Positions 24,410-36,489 of a DNA stretch of 64,000 bases are shown here, piece by piece (the stretch's first letter is position 1; each line of letters starts with the position of its first letter). The position numbers were made by a program, and so were the translations under genes. The notes under the pieces were generated by a model. It worked only from the letters and a program-made list of their open reading frames with translations. It did no database searches and was not told the DNA's origin. Source of the DNA: Pictodentalium vernedei (lineage: Eukaryota; Mollusca; Scaphopoda; Dentaliida; Dentaliidae); contig CM062295.1 of NCBI GenBank assembly GCA_031216915.1, forward strand, positions 179,566,927-179,630,926, written 5' to 3'.

Positions 24410-25258
24410 AAATTTGAAAGCAATATTCATTTAAACACCATCATATGAATCCTTTTCACTGAAAAGACATTTGTCCTCAAATATATATGTGTACAGTCTC
24501 AATAAAAGCCAGAAAATTAGCACCTCCTGAAATTAACAACAAGAAGTAATTCCAAACCCTTAGCATGTGACCCGATTTGGGAATTTATTTACCCCATTCA
24601 AACTTCAATTTTTCTAAATTTGGTGGTAAATCCTTTTTGTTTCCACGTTTTAAATCAATGGAAAATGATTGGAAATGATTTTCGATTCCATGATATCTTT
24701 CCATGGGAAACAATATTTGAGAAAAAAATCTTCTGGGTGAAATATATTTGCGACCAAGTTACTAATTAATGGGTATTTTAATACCAACAAGTTTTGAAGC
24801 TGACTGTTGTCTGTCAACCTCTGATGAAAAAGTACCGTGTGTAGAACTGTGTACTCTCGGGATCCATCGCACCCATATGGTGCTTATTTGAACCCCAACG
24901 CTTATTAATTTCTAGTGGTAAGAATTCTTAATCCACAGCTACCTAATATTTCTTTTGTTCTCTGTCATGAAAACAAGCTCTATAAAATCACACCAAATAT
25001 GGTTTTGATGAGAACAGCTCAGTAAAACAGTACCAATATTTGGATATTGGGACAGTTTTGAAACAGTCCCAATAACTAGATATTTGTACGATTGTCACGG
25101 TACTGTAATCATAACCATTCAAAAGTCAAGATGCTGTAAAGGAGGTGTGAAAAACTTTCTAACACATGAATTATTGACAAGCTTTTCTCGACAGAGCTTC
25201 TGAATTGAGTGTGCATCGTGTCCAAATTATAATGTACTTTTTATTTTTTTGTTGCTTT
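24410..25258. other. Unassigned intron sequence
   Basis: Intron adjacent to the coiled-coil exon. No repeat unit or gene is recognised. Confidence 0.5.
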
Positions 25259-25262
25259 TAAT

Positions 25263-25516
25263 AACCAACAGCCCTGGTAACCTAAAAAGGACTCCTGTGG
25301 AAACCTCGGAAGTGAAGCAGTGCTTGTTTGCTGTGGTAAACATGTTCAGTTTTACTGGTAAAATAGGACCTGGTCACCAGTGCCCGGGGTAGAAGTCCCC
25401 TAAAATGGGCAGCATAGGTGTAAACGATTGGCTAAACTTGACTTTACACCTTTTTTTGAGGTCACAATTAGCCATAGCTGCAGAAAAGTGACCTTAAACA
25501 CCAGTAAATAAATAAA
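25263..25516 (+). mobile_element. Possible short SINE-like element
   Basis: Ends GACCTTAAACACCAGTAAATAAATAAAT, a tail style seen in SINE/RTE-related repeats, with AATAACC on both sides as a possible short target duplication. The head is not identified. Confidence 0.35.
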
Positions 25517-25936
25517 TAACCTAAAAAAAACGGCACCACCACCCGCCACCCCTGAGGGAAAGCGAACCTCTTCTTCAGATAAAAAAAGAATTATTCTTCC
25601 TAATGCTTTAAAAATGAACGATTATTAAATTTATCTACCGCACTTTCGATGAGGGATTGAATAAGTGTTCCACCCTTGAGCTGAGACATTATATTAGCAG
25701 GAGAACAAATTACGTCATGATGTGAGTTCACTTCGAAGCCACAGATCTGTTCACAATATCTGAACTCCTGATGCATGTCATAACTTCAATAGACTTTCTA
25801 GCAAGCAAACAATGGGTTATGCCCATTTTGTTTTTCGGGGGTAGAGCAAGCAAAAAGTGTTTTAAAATGTGGTTTTACTCGTGTCAAACTTTCTAAAATA
25901 TAATTTTTAACATTGAGGGACTGTGGATTCAATCAC

Positions 25937-26095
25937 ATATATCACTAATTTGTGTACTATATGGGTAAATAATTGTACAGTTGTGCAGGTGTCCTCCAAT
26001 ATTTGGACTCGGCTTTGCCTCGTCCAAAATATCTCTGGACACCTGCACAACTGTACAATTATTTACCCATAAAGTACACAAAATAGTGATATATC
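25937..26095. repeat. Long inverted repeat
   Basis: Arms of about 75 bases at roughly 85-90% identity, including GGGTAAATAATTGTACAGTT and GTGCAGGTGTCC, with a short loop near CGGCTTTGCCTCG. Foldback/MITE-like. Confidence 0.85.
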
Positions 26096-26099
26096 TATT

Positions 26100-26690
26100 A
26101 CATATAGTGTTCCCCAAAAGTCAATTGCAATAACAATTAATTCTTTTGGAAGGTGAAATGAGCGTGAGAAATTGGATAAATGCCTCTCTGAGATAGTATG
26201 CAATTCAAGTTTGTTTTTATGGGTTTTTTTTTTTTTGGAGGGGGAGGGAGGGTTGGGGGTGGAGGGTGGGGCTGAGTCAGACTAAAGGGTGGGGTGGGAT
26301 TTGGGGTGTCAGAATTGAGGATGCCTATGACATTGAAATTTCTCCAAAAGCTGTACTTAACACAAAACTAAGTGTTTGGGGTTCAGGATGAAAACAAATC
26401 CTCGGGAAAAAGTAAAAATTAATAACATAATGATAGCTAAATCCCCATGGGATCCCCCAAGAACTGAAACAGTGCTTGTTACAAGTCAGTGCATCCATAT
26501 CATCCCAATACATCTTTCACGCATGAACTGTGTATGTATCAACTATTGATGTCTGTATTGGGCACTTTGTTTTGGTGTCACAAAAATTCTGTAATAAAAA
26601 TGTGGAAAAGGGAAAATCAGTACTGTCAATTTAGCCTCATGATAATGACACAGAAATCCATTGATAGCTTCATCTTTTTAAGTTATTGAA
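26100..26690. other. Unassigned; contains G-rich tract
   Basis: A GGAGGGGGAGGGAGGG-rich stretch at 26230-26300; otherwise featureless. Confidence 0.5.
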
Positions 26691-26696
26691 CCCTTT

Positions 26697-26945
26697 AACC
26701 CTTTACCAAACTCACGCAATATCAAAAGTTATTATTTTAATTATAGTTTTTTCTCCAAATTTAAAAAAAAAATTCAACAAGCTCATGTCATGTGAACTCT
26801 CACTGGAACGAGCTCAATCAGCTCATTCCAATGAGGGCTCACTTGATATGGTTTTATCAAATTTTAAAAAAAATAGTTTATTATTAACTGCTGAATTTGT
26901 AAATAATGCAAGCAGATGCAGTCGATTTGTTAGGTAAATGGTTAA
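26697..26945. mobile_element. piggyBac-type TTAA MITE, copy 2
   Basis: TTAACCCTTTACC at the left, GGTAAATGGTTAA at the right, with central GGAACGAGCTCAATCAGCTC palindrome. Lacks the longer GGTTATGACCCC arms seen at 50640. Confidence 0.7.
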
Positions 26946-27686
26946 TAATGTAAGGGCCATATCCAATCAGTGCAAATACAAAAATGGACACCAACTTTTC
27001 AAGTTATATTAAACTTTTAAAATTCAAGTAAAATGGAATAATCAGAAGGCCATAACTCACTCAGCTTTCAAAAAACCATCCTAATGTTCAAACATATCCT
27101 AGAAAAGATCGATATGAAGCAGTAAGTAAAAACCAAGTTAAATCTGACAACTACTGTACAAGTTATTACATAAACAATAGAATTTCAAGCAAAATTAAAC
27201 CACAAGGGCATTAACTCCCAAGTTTCATCCTATAGTGTCTATCGGAAAGTGAGTTGTCATTCTTGGACTTTCTCCAGCTGGTTGGTATTTGTGGCACTAC
27301 AAACATTATGACTCCATTTGATAGCACATTTTCATATTTTTCCAAGTGGAGAAAACCTGGGACTCCCCCTCTACCATCCTATCCCGGCCAAGGTGGGTTG
27401 ATGGAGGGGGACCCAGGGTGTCCTGCCTTTGGAAAAAAACTGTGTATGACAATAAACAGTGGCTTATACATTGCACATCACTTGAAACAAAAACTTAAGG
27501 ACCCACAAAGTATATCTGTTTCTCAGTCCATTTTTTGTAAAACTGCATGTGGGTGGGCAGTTTTTTATTTTATTTTTTATTTTTGTAATTATTTCTTTAC
27601 CAGCAAAAGTTCATGTTCTTGGTTGTCTTATGTTTTAGGCCTCATAATCTACAGAATAGCATGGGTGGTGGTGTATTTCTTCCTTT

Positions 27687-27737
27687 GAGTGCAAGAAGGC
27701 TTTGCATTGCTAAAGCATTGCAAAGCTTTGTTGCTCT
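27687..27737. repeat. Hairpin
   Basis: GAGTGCAAGAAGGCTTTGCA...TGCAAAGCTTTGTTGCTC. Confidence 0.7.
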
Positions 27738-28617
27738 CAAGAGACAAATTTTTCAATTTTATTAACTTGGGTACAATATCAGACAAACCATTTAATTTTT
27801 ATTTTTTTTAAGTTTGCATTTGTTATAAAAAGTGAGCATGCGACAGCCAAAAGGACCATGCAGGAGGGCCTGAGTAACAGATTTTTAACTTTTTAAGCCT
27901 AACCATTCAGAATTTTGGTAGTGTAATCTAGTTATGACACCAGTTATGTTGCAGAAGGACTTTTTCAATATTATGATCACAATTTTGAAAACCCAATTCA
28001 ATAGCATCACAATGTAAAATAACTTATGCTCTGAAACAAAGAATTATATATACCAATCAGTAGTAATTTATATTAGTCACCACTGTGCAGAATAGTTCAA
28101 GCAATCAACTGAAGATAACCTATGTATCCATAGAGCCTATAACAGAGGTTATTGAACTTTTCCAAGACATTAATTTATAGAAGCTTACCAAAGTTTTTTG
28201 AAGTTTGATGAACATTGTCTAAGTTATTGTATATAAATGAATGTTATAGATGAATGGATGGAATGACACATAAAAGGAAAATCAAGCAGATGGACAGGTG
28301 GATGGACAAAGCTCTATACTCCTTCCCAATATGGAGAAAAACAAGCTCTCAGGCTACATGTCTAATTCTGTTCAGAAATCAATGTGCTTATGGGCTATTT
28401 GTTTACTCACTTCTTGTGGAGTTTGTATGCAAATTATCAATTCCTTTAATACCATGTCCCTTTTTTCACAAAGATAAACAAGACATTCTTTCATGACTCA
28501 GTAATAGATATTTCAATTAATTAGTGTTTAATTCATATTGAAACAATCACGTTATTAACACAAGTAGTGAAACTATGTGGCATAATCATAAAATTACAGC
28601 TGCATGAGTTTTCATTC

Positions 28618-28905
28618 ATAATCATAGTCATTAAAGATTCAGTCAAATCAAGTCTTGATTGAGAAACAATTACTGCACTGATTCAAAGAAAGTGAATGTT
28701 TATGGTACTTTTTAGATTCCGTCATCGAAAACTTTTCAGTTGGTTGGAAAAGCAAACCATGGGTTCACTTTTCAAAAAATTAAATATTCCAGATGATTTA
28801 ATCAAAACTTAGGCGATGGACTATTTAAGGACTAGACTGATTCCAGGCCATAACAGCATCAAATTTCTTACAGAATTAGATCAGTGGCCTGAAAGCTTGG
28901 GAGAT
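28618..28905 (+). repeat. Dispersed repeat, copy 2
   Basis: Same orientation as, and homologous to, 17240-17452 (CAGTCAAATCAAGTCTTGA, CATAACAGCATCAAATTTC). Confidence 0.6.
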
Positions 28906-29682
28906 AAAAAAATAACACCTATTGTTCAATAATCTAAGTTGTAAAGGGACAGCCGCTGTTGTTCAACATATGAAATAGCTGAGCAATGCACTAAAAACTT
29001 TGCCACTTGTTGTGGTAGAAAAGTCAATCTACAATAAGTCTTCTAATTCAGTGGTTAAAGTTACAAAGGGCCAGGGGTTGGGGAGAAGACCCAAACACCA
29101 CCACTACGGATGATGTATGATATATAACGGATGAAAAATGATCACTATGGCTTACCCTCACTTTCAATCAGGCAAGTCAAAAAGGAATTTTGTGACACAA
29201 CCTAACAATATGCTTAAAGTTTCAGCCATTTTTTCTACAATTTCAGAGTAATTTGAAAAAAATTGTGCAACCAGTCGTAGATATACAGCAATTCAATGAT
29301 CTAGACTGCAAACAGTCAATACTGGTAAAATATTATGGCATAGCAAAACAGCCAAACAATATGCACAATTTCTAGCCATGGTTGTTCACTAAAAACATAT
29401 CACAGCAGTGTTATAGAAACGTGAGAGAAGTCAGATATACAAGTTCAGGTTGAACAGACAAATGGATGGGTGGAAAAACAAATGAACAACAGATGGATGA
29501 TGAATGGCTTTTGCATTAGTATGATGAGACATGAGGAATCCTATCTATTATATGCTAGCCTGTGAATAATTGCAAATTACCTAAAAGATATTTCTTGATA
29601 TCCATTGACTCGATGAATATCAAGGAATATCCCTCAGTAGCTACCTAAATAATGTCAAGCTAAACTGCATCACGTCACCTTG

Positions 29683-30224
29683 AAGGAACGATCAGCTGAT
29701 CTTTGTTATTTTTTTGGAACGTATGCATTTGGGGTCAAATTGGGCTGAATATTGTGCAATAAAATGTCTCGTAGCATATAACAAAAAAGAAAATCTACTC
29801 TATTTTAGACAGTATCTAGAATTATCTCAGGAGTGTGGACCTGAAAGTTTCATTTTTCATGAGCGCTTGCGCAAGTGAAAAATAATATTTTCAGGTCCCA
29901 ACAAATTTTCTCAGTAGCTTCCTAAATGAAGTTACACTTCAGCACATGACATCACCTTGAACATCGCCTTGAAGGAATGATCAGCAGCCTTTTGTTATTG
30001 TTTTGAAACTCTTTCAGTCGAATTGGGCTGAATATTGCACAGTAAAATGTCACATAGCATATAATAAAAAGAAAATCTACACTGTTTTAGTGAATATTGG
30101 GAATTATCTCATTCGTGTGGACCTACCTGAAAGTATTATTGTTCACTTACGCAAGCGCTCATGAAAAATAAAACTTTCAGGTCCACACTGATGAGATAAT
30201 TCCCGATATTCACTAAAACAACAT
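29683..30224 (+). repeat. Tandem pair of about 284 bp ending in hairpins
   Basis: Two units begin GAAGGAACGATCAGC and GAAGGAATGATCAGC (about 29683 and 29967) and share TTGGGCTGAATATTG. Each ends in a hairpin around GAGCGCTTGCGCAAG / TTACGCAAGCGCTC. The second has long arms (30082-30224, ACTGTTTTAGTGAATATTGG mirrored at the right). Confidence 0.75.
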
Positions 30225-30845
30225 AGATATCCTGTATATATTCCTGCCTAAGGCAGGGGTATAAAAAAATATTAGGAGCCACTATATGTTTATTCAGTAT
30301 CTTATTATAATTTGAGTTATTCTGTTTGTCATAATGTGCCCTATCTCTTCAGCCTCTACATGCCCGGTTGACTTAAAACTTGGCAGGTGCGTCTATTTCT
30401 ATCCGATATAATTAAATTGACATGTTTGGTGGCATAGTTTGCATTATTTACCAACAATCGGCAATTGTATCGCAAGCTAGGTGTAGGTAAAACACTTTAT
30501 GATTTGGAAACTTCTGTGGTATAAGGGAGATAACTTGATATGCCACATCAAAAATCTATGCATAGCATTGGTACGTCCACTAGTATTCATAATTTTATAT
30601 CTACATCAGTATTTTGATGAGAAAAATTTAGCTTCAGTTTAGTTTTTTCTTGTTGATTTCAAGTGAGGCTTATGACATTAGAGATATTTTCACATGATAC
30701 TAAAAGGTTCAATCTTACCAATGCTGTTGACAGATGCATAAAGATGGGTTGTGAAGAAAATGATGCTCAATCATATTCATTTCCAGGTGAAAAAAAATGA
30801 AATCACTCTTAAAATTGTTTACTTGGATTAACTGCAGCTACTCAC

Positions 30846-30996
30846 CTTTAGTTCTCTTATAAGTTTATCCATTGGATTTTCATTAACTATAGCTTTGTTT
30901 TTGATTTTCTTCGCTCTGTCTGCATATCGTAACGTGCCAAGTGTCTCATCGTAATTAATGTCAGCAGGAGACAAAGCTGCTATCATCACAGTTTTG
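30846..30996 (-). CDS. KIF28-like: Kinesin motor C-terminal exon and neck linker
   Basis: Exon of 151 bases between TTATTTTTAG and GTGAGT. One base completes Ser, then 50 codons: [50 protein letters not shown]. These are the last beta strand, helix alpha-6 (the kinesin hallmark TLRYADRAK) and the neck linker. The phase-0 end leads directly into the coiled coil of the next exon. An AAAT microsatellite touches the acceptor side of the upstream intron. Confidence 0.97.
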
Positions 30997-32737
30997 CTAA
31001 AAATAAATAAATAAATGCCAGATGTGGGAAATCTCAGCTCTTCGTATATTTTACCTTGCAATGGAACCAGATGTCCACAACTCTAATATATTTGGTTGCA
31101 CATATTTTTTAACTTTTTTTTAATATTTTTATTCTTCACATCACAACTTATGACAAATCAATGGAAATAAGCTGAACCAACACTACAAGTAAGACTACGT
31201 AAGCAATAATTTGGAAGCAGAAAGTGACTGATACTGAAGTGTCTTGGGTTCACCTGTCAAACATTATTTTCTAAAATGCAGATAATAATAATAATAATTT
31301 TAGAGAATCCATTTCTTTTACAATATGTAGATGGATTAGGTGTTGATTAAACTTTGTTGCAGTAATTTTAAATCTCTTGTTCTAAGTAATGTGGGGAAAT
31401 GTCAAGCCATGAACAGCAGCCATGCTGGCATGTATTCTGGGGAAAGGCGGATGATCAGAGTTTCTGAAGCTTGTCACTATTGCCTATCCATATTCACTCT
31501 GCCGTGATTGCATATGTGTGATTGTAGGTGTTCTGGGGTTGATGCTGTCAGAGAGTACATGAATGCGGAGTGATTTTAGGGTGATTCTCATAATAATCAT
31601 AAGTTTATAGCATTAAATCCACACATGGTGCTCTGGCTGTACAAAACTGCAAAATGCCTCATGAAAAAGGTACATTTTAATACCTGACTTGAAGGATTCT
31701 AGAAAATCCATTTCTTTTAACTGAGTTGGAAGAGAATTCCATAGCTTTGGTCCAACAACGGCAAATGCCCAATTGCCAGATTAAATTTATATGATGACCA
31801 AAGAGACTTATGTAGGTTGTGACAAATAAACAAATTAGAAAAGTAGGCTGGTGAGGATCCTTTCATTTAAGATATGGAGAAAAATCCATAAGGTGGTCGA
31901 GATCCTTTCATTTAAGATATGGAGAAAAATCCATGAAATGTTATGGGCCACAAACAAAACAGTTAGTATAACGATTGATGAAATGAAGTTAAATTTTTAT
32001 TTGCCGTATATAGATTACAAACAATTAATTAAAAATATAGTAACTGGAGATATACAGAAAATATGTACTGCATGGAAATAACACAGCCAGACTGGCTGTC
32101 TTCCTGTCATTCTCAGATAAAGAACAGGTATAGAAATCTTGACGGCAAAGTTACCTGGTAATATGGTTATGCGCAATATGATAATTGAAGGGGCTGATGC
32201 AAGTCTGGCACTGGGTGATTGCCGCTAGTGACACTAGAAGATGATGTTGGAATGAACATCTCCTAGTCTCTGGTTTTATTTGAACATTGAATGAATTCCT
32301 GATTGATTCCTTCTTTTGATCTCTGTCTGTGATCTTGACCTTGTCATGCACACATTATTTAAGTTCCAACTTAATATCTCATTGAACTGAAAAGTTATGG
32401 GCTAAACACATAAAAGTTAATTTGAAGACTGATTCCTTCTGTTGACCTCAAAATGTGACAACATAGGCATGCACATTTTAAGTAAGTTTCATCTTGATAT
32501 CTCAATGCACTGAAAAGTTATGGCCTGGACAAAAAAGTTAATGTAAGGACAGATAGATGGATGTCCCAATGGGTTGACCTTTTTTTGGTTGGAAACCTAA
32601 CCCCTAACTACTTGGAACAAAACTACAGTGGGGCCCTGTTATTTGAATAGCCACTTTACCAGTGAGAATTATCCAACTGACAAGAGTATTTAAATAACAA
32701 GGATGGGGGAACTTTCCTGTATTATGGAGATAAACTG
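30997..32737. other. Intron with unclassified repeats
   Basis: (AAT)n near 31286. A 47-bp direct repeat with GATCCTTTCATTTAAGATAT lies at about 31855 and 31902. The phrase TTCCATAGCTTTGGTCCAAC near 31738 resembles text found in dispersed retroelement remnants, but I cannot name a family. Confidence 0.45.
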
Positions 32738-32812
32738 AACATTTATTCTATTACATCTTGTTTGACAGAGCTCGTGGTGTTCTGTCAAACAAGATATAAT
32801 AGATTAAATGTT
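32738..32812. repeat. Hairpin
   Basis: AACATTTATTCTATTACATC ... AGATTAAATGTT, centre TTTGACAGAGCTCGTGGTGT; arms of about 32 bases. Confidence 0.8.
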
Positions 32813-33547
32813 TGAATTGTATATACTGAGGACAAAAAGGTCTACAAACAAGGGGAATTTGGTGATTATCAGGATCCTTTCTCAGAATATTATAAGAGTT
32901 TCAATTCAATTAACAGGAGTTTACTCTACAACCTATAAGCAATTAACATGGCAAATTAGTACTGGAAGGTAGGGAAAGTGGGGTTTTTTTTGTTTGGAAG
33001 TTATATTCAATTATCACGGTTATTCAATGAAGAAATATCCAGTTAAGTGGTCTCCACTATACCATTCAATAAAACAATACCCCATCCATAAACAATAAAA
33101 ATGTTTTTGTGTCAGACCATACCTTGAATCACTAAAGCAGGAATGTAACCCTGGATGGATGAATGGACAGAGGGCATGACCATACAATAACACATATTTT
33201 TTTTTAAAATAAGTGCATAACAAAACATCCAAATTAAGAAATGTATTATACAAAACCCAAATAATGAATAAATAAAAAACACAAATGCATTTTTCTAGTA
33301 AAGATATAACACTCGTGAATATGCTTCTAAGACTTGACTTGACCAGGGGAGCTGAAAAAAAATAATATTGGTATAGTCCTTTCTGATTCGCTAAGAAAAC
33401 AGTAGGGTCTCAGTAGTGCCCTGATATGAAATTATCCCGATGATTCCATTCAATCCAAATCACACTGATTCAGAAATTTCTGAATCATTGAGATGTTCTT
33501 AAAATTCTACAGAGTGTCTCCTCTTGATGTCTTCTTCTTCTTCTCAT

Positions 33548-33799
33548 CAGGCCAGAAAATAAGCCATCTGACATTTGCAAAATGAGGTCCCCAGAGGGTG
33601 AATTTGATGATGCTATCCCATACAGTGGGCCAATTTATCCTCTGGGTACCTTTTTCTGTTTAGTTTGAGACTGTGATTCAGATTGAGGCTCATAGAGGGT
33701 AAATTTAGTGATGCGACCCTGCTAAGCAGGGTCGCATCACTAAATTCACCCTCTGGGGACCTCATTTTGCAGATGACAGTCTGCTTATTTTCTGGCTTG
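33548..33799 (+). mobile_element. hAT-type foldback MITE, copy 1
   Basis: 252 bases. Ends CAGGCCAGAAAATAAGC and, from the right, CAAGCCAGAAAATAAGC. The 8-base target duplication CTTCTCAT is at 33540-33547 and 33800-33807. The inside is palindromic, with GTGATGCGACCCTGCTAAGC at the centre. Inserted in a dispersed repeat whose unsplit relative starts at 51320. Confidence 0.88.
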
Positions 33800-33807
33800 C
33801 TTCTCAT

Positions 33808-34110
33808 GTACAGGAGGTCTGATGATACAAGAAGAGATCATGGAGGTTCCACTTCTCAAACTACTTTGATTCCATTCTGGAGTATTCCAAAGTTTTTACT
33901 GACTTAACTGACCAAACAGAAGAATTGTCATTGACAATACTTGAGTGGAGACTGACAATATTTACGGCTGTAAGAAGGTGCAATATCTAAAACTTGAAGA
34001 GCGTCAAGATGAGATTTAAGATGAGATTTGTTTCAAAATCCTCTGCCTGTTTCAATACAGGATTTGATTCAACCTGAAATCTGAGATTCGCAGGGCCCAA
34101 GGTCTCATAA
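33808..34110 (+). repeat. Dispersed repeat, copy 1
   Basis: ATGTACAGGAGGTCTGATGA ... ACTACTTTGATTCCATTCTG and ACTGACAATATTTACGGC... match 51330-51480 and about 53005-53165. The element at 33548 splits its left part. Confidence 0.65.
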
Positions 34111-34229
34111 AGAAATACTAGAAGTCATTCTAATGGCTTTTATTCTCTGTTCACTTACATTCACCTTACATTTATTAACATAAACATTGTTTTTACAACA
34201 CGGTAAATAAACAACTAAACCTGGCTTAC

Positions 34230-34327
34230 CTGTTACCACCTAAAGCATTCTGTAACAATTTTGTTAGCACGGAATCTCTGTAAGGCACAATTACTTTCTT
34301 TTTACCAAGAGAATTGTCCGCAAGAGC
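34230..34327 (-). CDS. KIF28-like: Kinesin motor exon (YRDSVLTKLLQNALGGN)
   Basis: Exon of 98 bases between TGTTTGTAG and GTAAGC: 32 codons plus two bases of a Ser codon completed by the next exon. It reads ALADNSLGKKKVIVPYRD then SVLTKLLQNALGGN. This spans loop 12 and helix alpha-5, the microtubule contact. KIF1A-type kinesin-3 motors carry a long lysine-rich loop 12; here only three lysines are seen, which fits the KLP-6/KIF28 branch. Confidence 0.96.
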
Positions 34328-34329
34328 CT

Positions 34330-35150
34330 ACAAACAGAATAAAAGAATATTTAAAATGTTCTGTAAACTAGAATCTACCAAGATGATGCATTTTCTCAAG
34401 GGTGACATTAATTCAATGACATTTGAGGACCTATTGAAGCCAATTTCAAGGATTTATAGACAATTTCTGCACCTATTCCACACAGTTTTCATATTTAGGT
34501 AGCTTTGAGTAAACTAAAGATTAAGATTTACAGATATCAGTAAAATAGGACTTTTTCCAAACATTGATCAAAAAGAGACATACTCACCAGTCATGTGATA
34601 TATCTGATAAAACAGTGAAGCAGATTTTAGTTGACAATGTCCTTAATTTTAAAGAATGTTTCAAAATTTTAATTTCCATTGCACAGCATTGAAATTAACA
34701 TTCTAAAGCATTAATTTAAAATAAAACTAGAGCACTGCCAGGTGTGCCCAAATATGCCTGTTCTAAGTCAAAAAGGGCCACAACTCATGTGAAAATAATT
34801 GGACGGAACCCATATTCGAACTTGGCCTGTATCACTAGCTGGGTAAGACACATACCAACATTGGTTGAGATCAAACTGGAGTTATCAGTCAGAAACCAAA
34901 AATGTTAATGGATGGACAGACTGATTACATAATACAACCATTTTTCAAATGGCCGTATAAAAAATCAAAGAGTTTTGATGCTAATGCACACATTTCAAGT
35001 ACTTTCAAGGCCTTGAGAACATAGTTTTCAATTTAATGGCTTCCAAGGTTTTCAAGGACAACGATGAACGATGTCTATACATAACCTAGGTCTTAACACC
35101 AAACAAAGCATATATCAATAGATCAAAAGATTTTTCATTCAGTTCTCAAG
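34330..35150. other. Unassigned intron sequence
   Basis: Contains one diverged unit of a repeat (GTCAAAAAGGGCCACAACTC, GGTTGAGATCAAACTGG) related to those at 37260 and 54930. No gene. Confidence 0.5.
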
Positions 35151-35532
35151 ATTTATTTATTTATTTATTCATTTATTTATTTATTTATTTTGGGGTTTAG
35201 CAAAACTTTTGACAGCCAGGGTCACCTCGTGTCCACCAGTTTTAAAGATGGCGGAAGCCAGAATACTCAGAGAGAACCACAGAGCAGTGGCAAGTAATGT
35301 CAGACTCTTCAATGTATCATTTCTGCACAAGCAGGGTTAGCACTGGTTGAATGTAAGTGCCCCATCAACATGAAGTACACCTTAGTACCCAGCTCCACCA
35401 TGTCCCTACATGGGCAATTGGGATTAAGAGCCCTGCCCAAGGACACAACACAGCTGCCCATAGTGTGAATTAAACTGTAGGCCTTTCGGTTTGAAGTCCA
35501 ATGTCATAACCACAATGCCACTGCGATCCACT
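35151..35532 (-). mobile_element. SINE with tRNA-derived head
   Basis: Minus orientation. The head near 35532 has AGTGGCATTGTGGTTATGAC (A-box-like TGGCATTGTGG) and a weak B-box AGTTTAATTCA. The core has TGTGTCCTTGGGCAGGGCTC and TTCTCTCTGAGTATTCTGGC. The 3' end has GTGACCCTGGCTGT and (AATA)n. Core and tail are homologous to the 5S-headed SINE at 7884-8299. Lies in the 34328-35795 intron. Confidence 0.85.
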
Positions 35533-35795
35533 TTATATAACCTCTCAATGCAATTAACAGGTCAAATAACTACAGATGTGAAAGCAAATGTTTGGAATTT
35601 GAAAGTTATATGCAATTACAAGGGTTATTCAGTTTAGAGATTTTTATTTGCATGGGATCCACTATCCTAACATTATATGATCAACAAATGTCAGATGAAA
35701 TAGGTTTTCAGAAGAATTTACAAGGCTGTGACATCTCTTTACACTTGCCTGGATTTTATCAGAATGATGAAGTTTGAAAAGAAAAAAAAACTCAC

Positions 35796-35893
35796 TGATA
35801 TCACATTGCCCAAAACAGACAAGGATTTGTTTATATTAGCACCTTCTTTTAATCTGTCACCACTTGCACCTGTACTGTCAGCTCTTTCTGAAC
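35796..35893 (-). CDS. KIF28-like: Kinesin motor exon ([17 protein letters not shown])
   Basis: Exon of 98 bases between TTTTGCAG and GTGAGT; two bases complete G, then 32 codons. It continues switch II as [17 protein letters not shown] and then helix alpha-4, [13 protein letters not shown]. Family sequences usually have AGSTGAEG and INQSLSALG; the D, N and K variants here look tolerable. The next intron, 1.47 kb, is the shortest of the gene and holds a tRNA-headed SINE inserted in the minus orientation. Confidence 0.95.
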
Positions 35894-36010
35894 CTGCAAA
35901 GAAAAAGTTAGCCTCAGAAACTTATTCAATCCTTCATACATTAACCCTTAAGGGGTGGAGATTTTTATACATTTTTGCTATACTTTGAAAGTCTACCTCT
36001 AGTGGCTTTG

Positions 36011-36074
36011 CAGTTGTTTCTAGTCAAGTCTTGGCTGCCTACAGTGGCAGCCAAGACTTGCCTAGAAACAACTG
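36011..36074. repeat. Hairpin
   Basis: Arms CAGTTGTTTCTAGTCAAGTC TTGGCTGCC around TACAGT, 29 bases each, one or two mismatches. Confidence 0.88.
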
Positions 36075-36309
36075 ACAAGGTACTTAGAAAACAAGTTTTG
36101 AGTTTACCCAAACAATGCATGTTGGGGCACCTTTTCCTTTGCATTAAAAAGTTATCAAAATCGGAATGAGGCACTTAAGGATTAAAGTTTAATACCAGGA
36201 CTAATCAGTGCATCAGATGTACACCAACGACTTCTAATTACAAATAAGTAATAAAACAGCCTGCTTTATCTTATCTTATATTTCAGATTTTTTCAAATCA
36301 TGCTTTAAA

Positions 36310-36487
36310 ATATCCAAGGGGGATCAAGGCAAACATTATCATTTTAAAATGCAATTCAGCTTTCAACAAATAAGCACATGACATGCTCAAAATTAATAAT
36401 ATCCAAGGGGGATCAAGGCAAACATTATCATTTTAAAATGCAATTCAGCTTTCAACAAATAAGCACATGACATGCTCAAAATTAATA
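36310..36487 (+). repeat. Perfect 89-bp tandem duplication
   Basis: Two adjacent copies (36310-36398, 36399-36487) beginning TATCCAAGGGGGATCAAGGC; no difference seen. Confidence 0.92.
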
Positions 36488-36489
36488 AC

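Larger units (their letters stand above)
26946..29680. other. Intron sequence, mostly unassigned
   Basis: Holds a hairpin at 27687-27737, a dispersed repeat at 28618-28905 and short GATGGACA-rich stretches. A 144-codon ORF at 27254-27688 (plus) has no recognisable domain and an AT-driven hydrophobic end; I do not call it. Confidence 0.5.

Noticed and set aside
27254-27688. 144-codon open frame on the plus strand
   Set aside because: No recognisable domain, C-terminal half is an AT-rich run of Phe/Tyr/Ile, sits in a kinesin intron with no splice or repeat support.
33682-33764. Palindrome as a rho-independent terminator
   Set aside because: It is the core of a foldback MITE in a eukaryotic genome; no transcription unit ends there.
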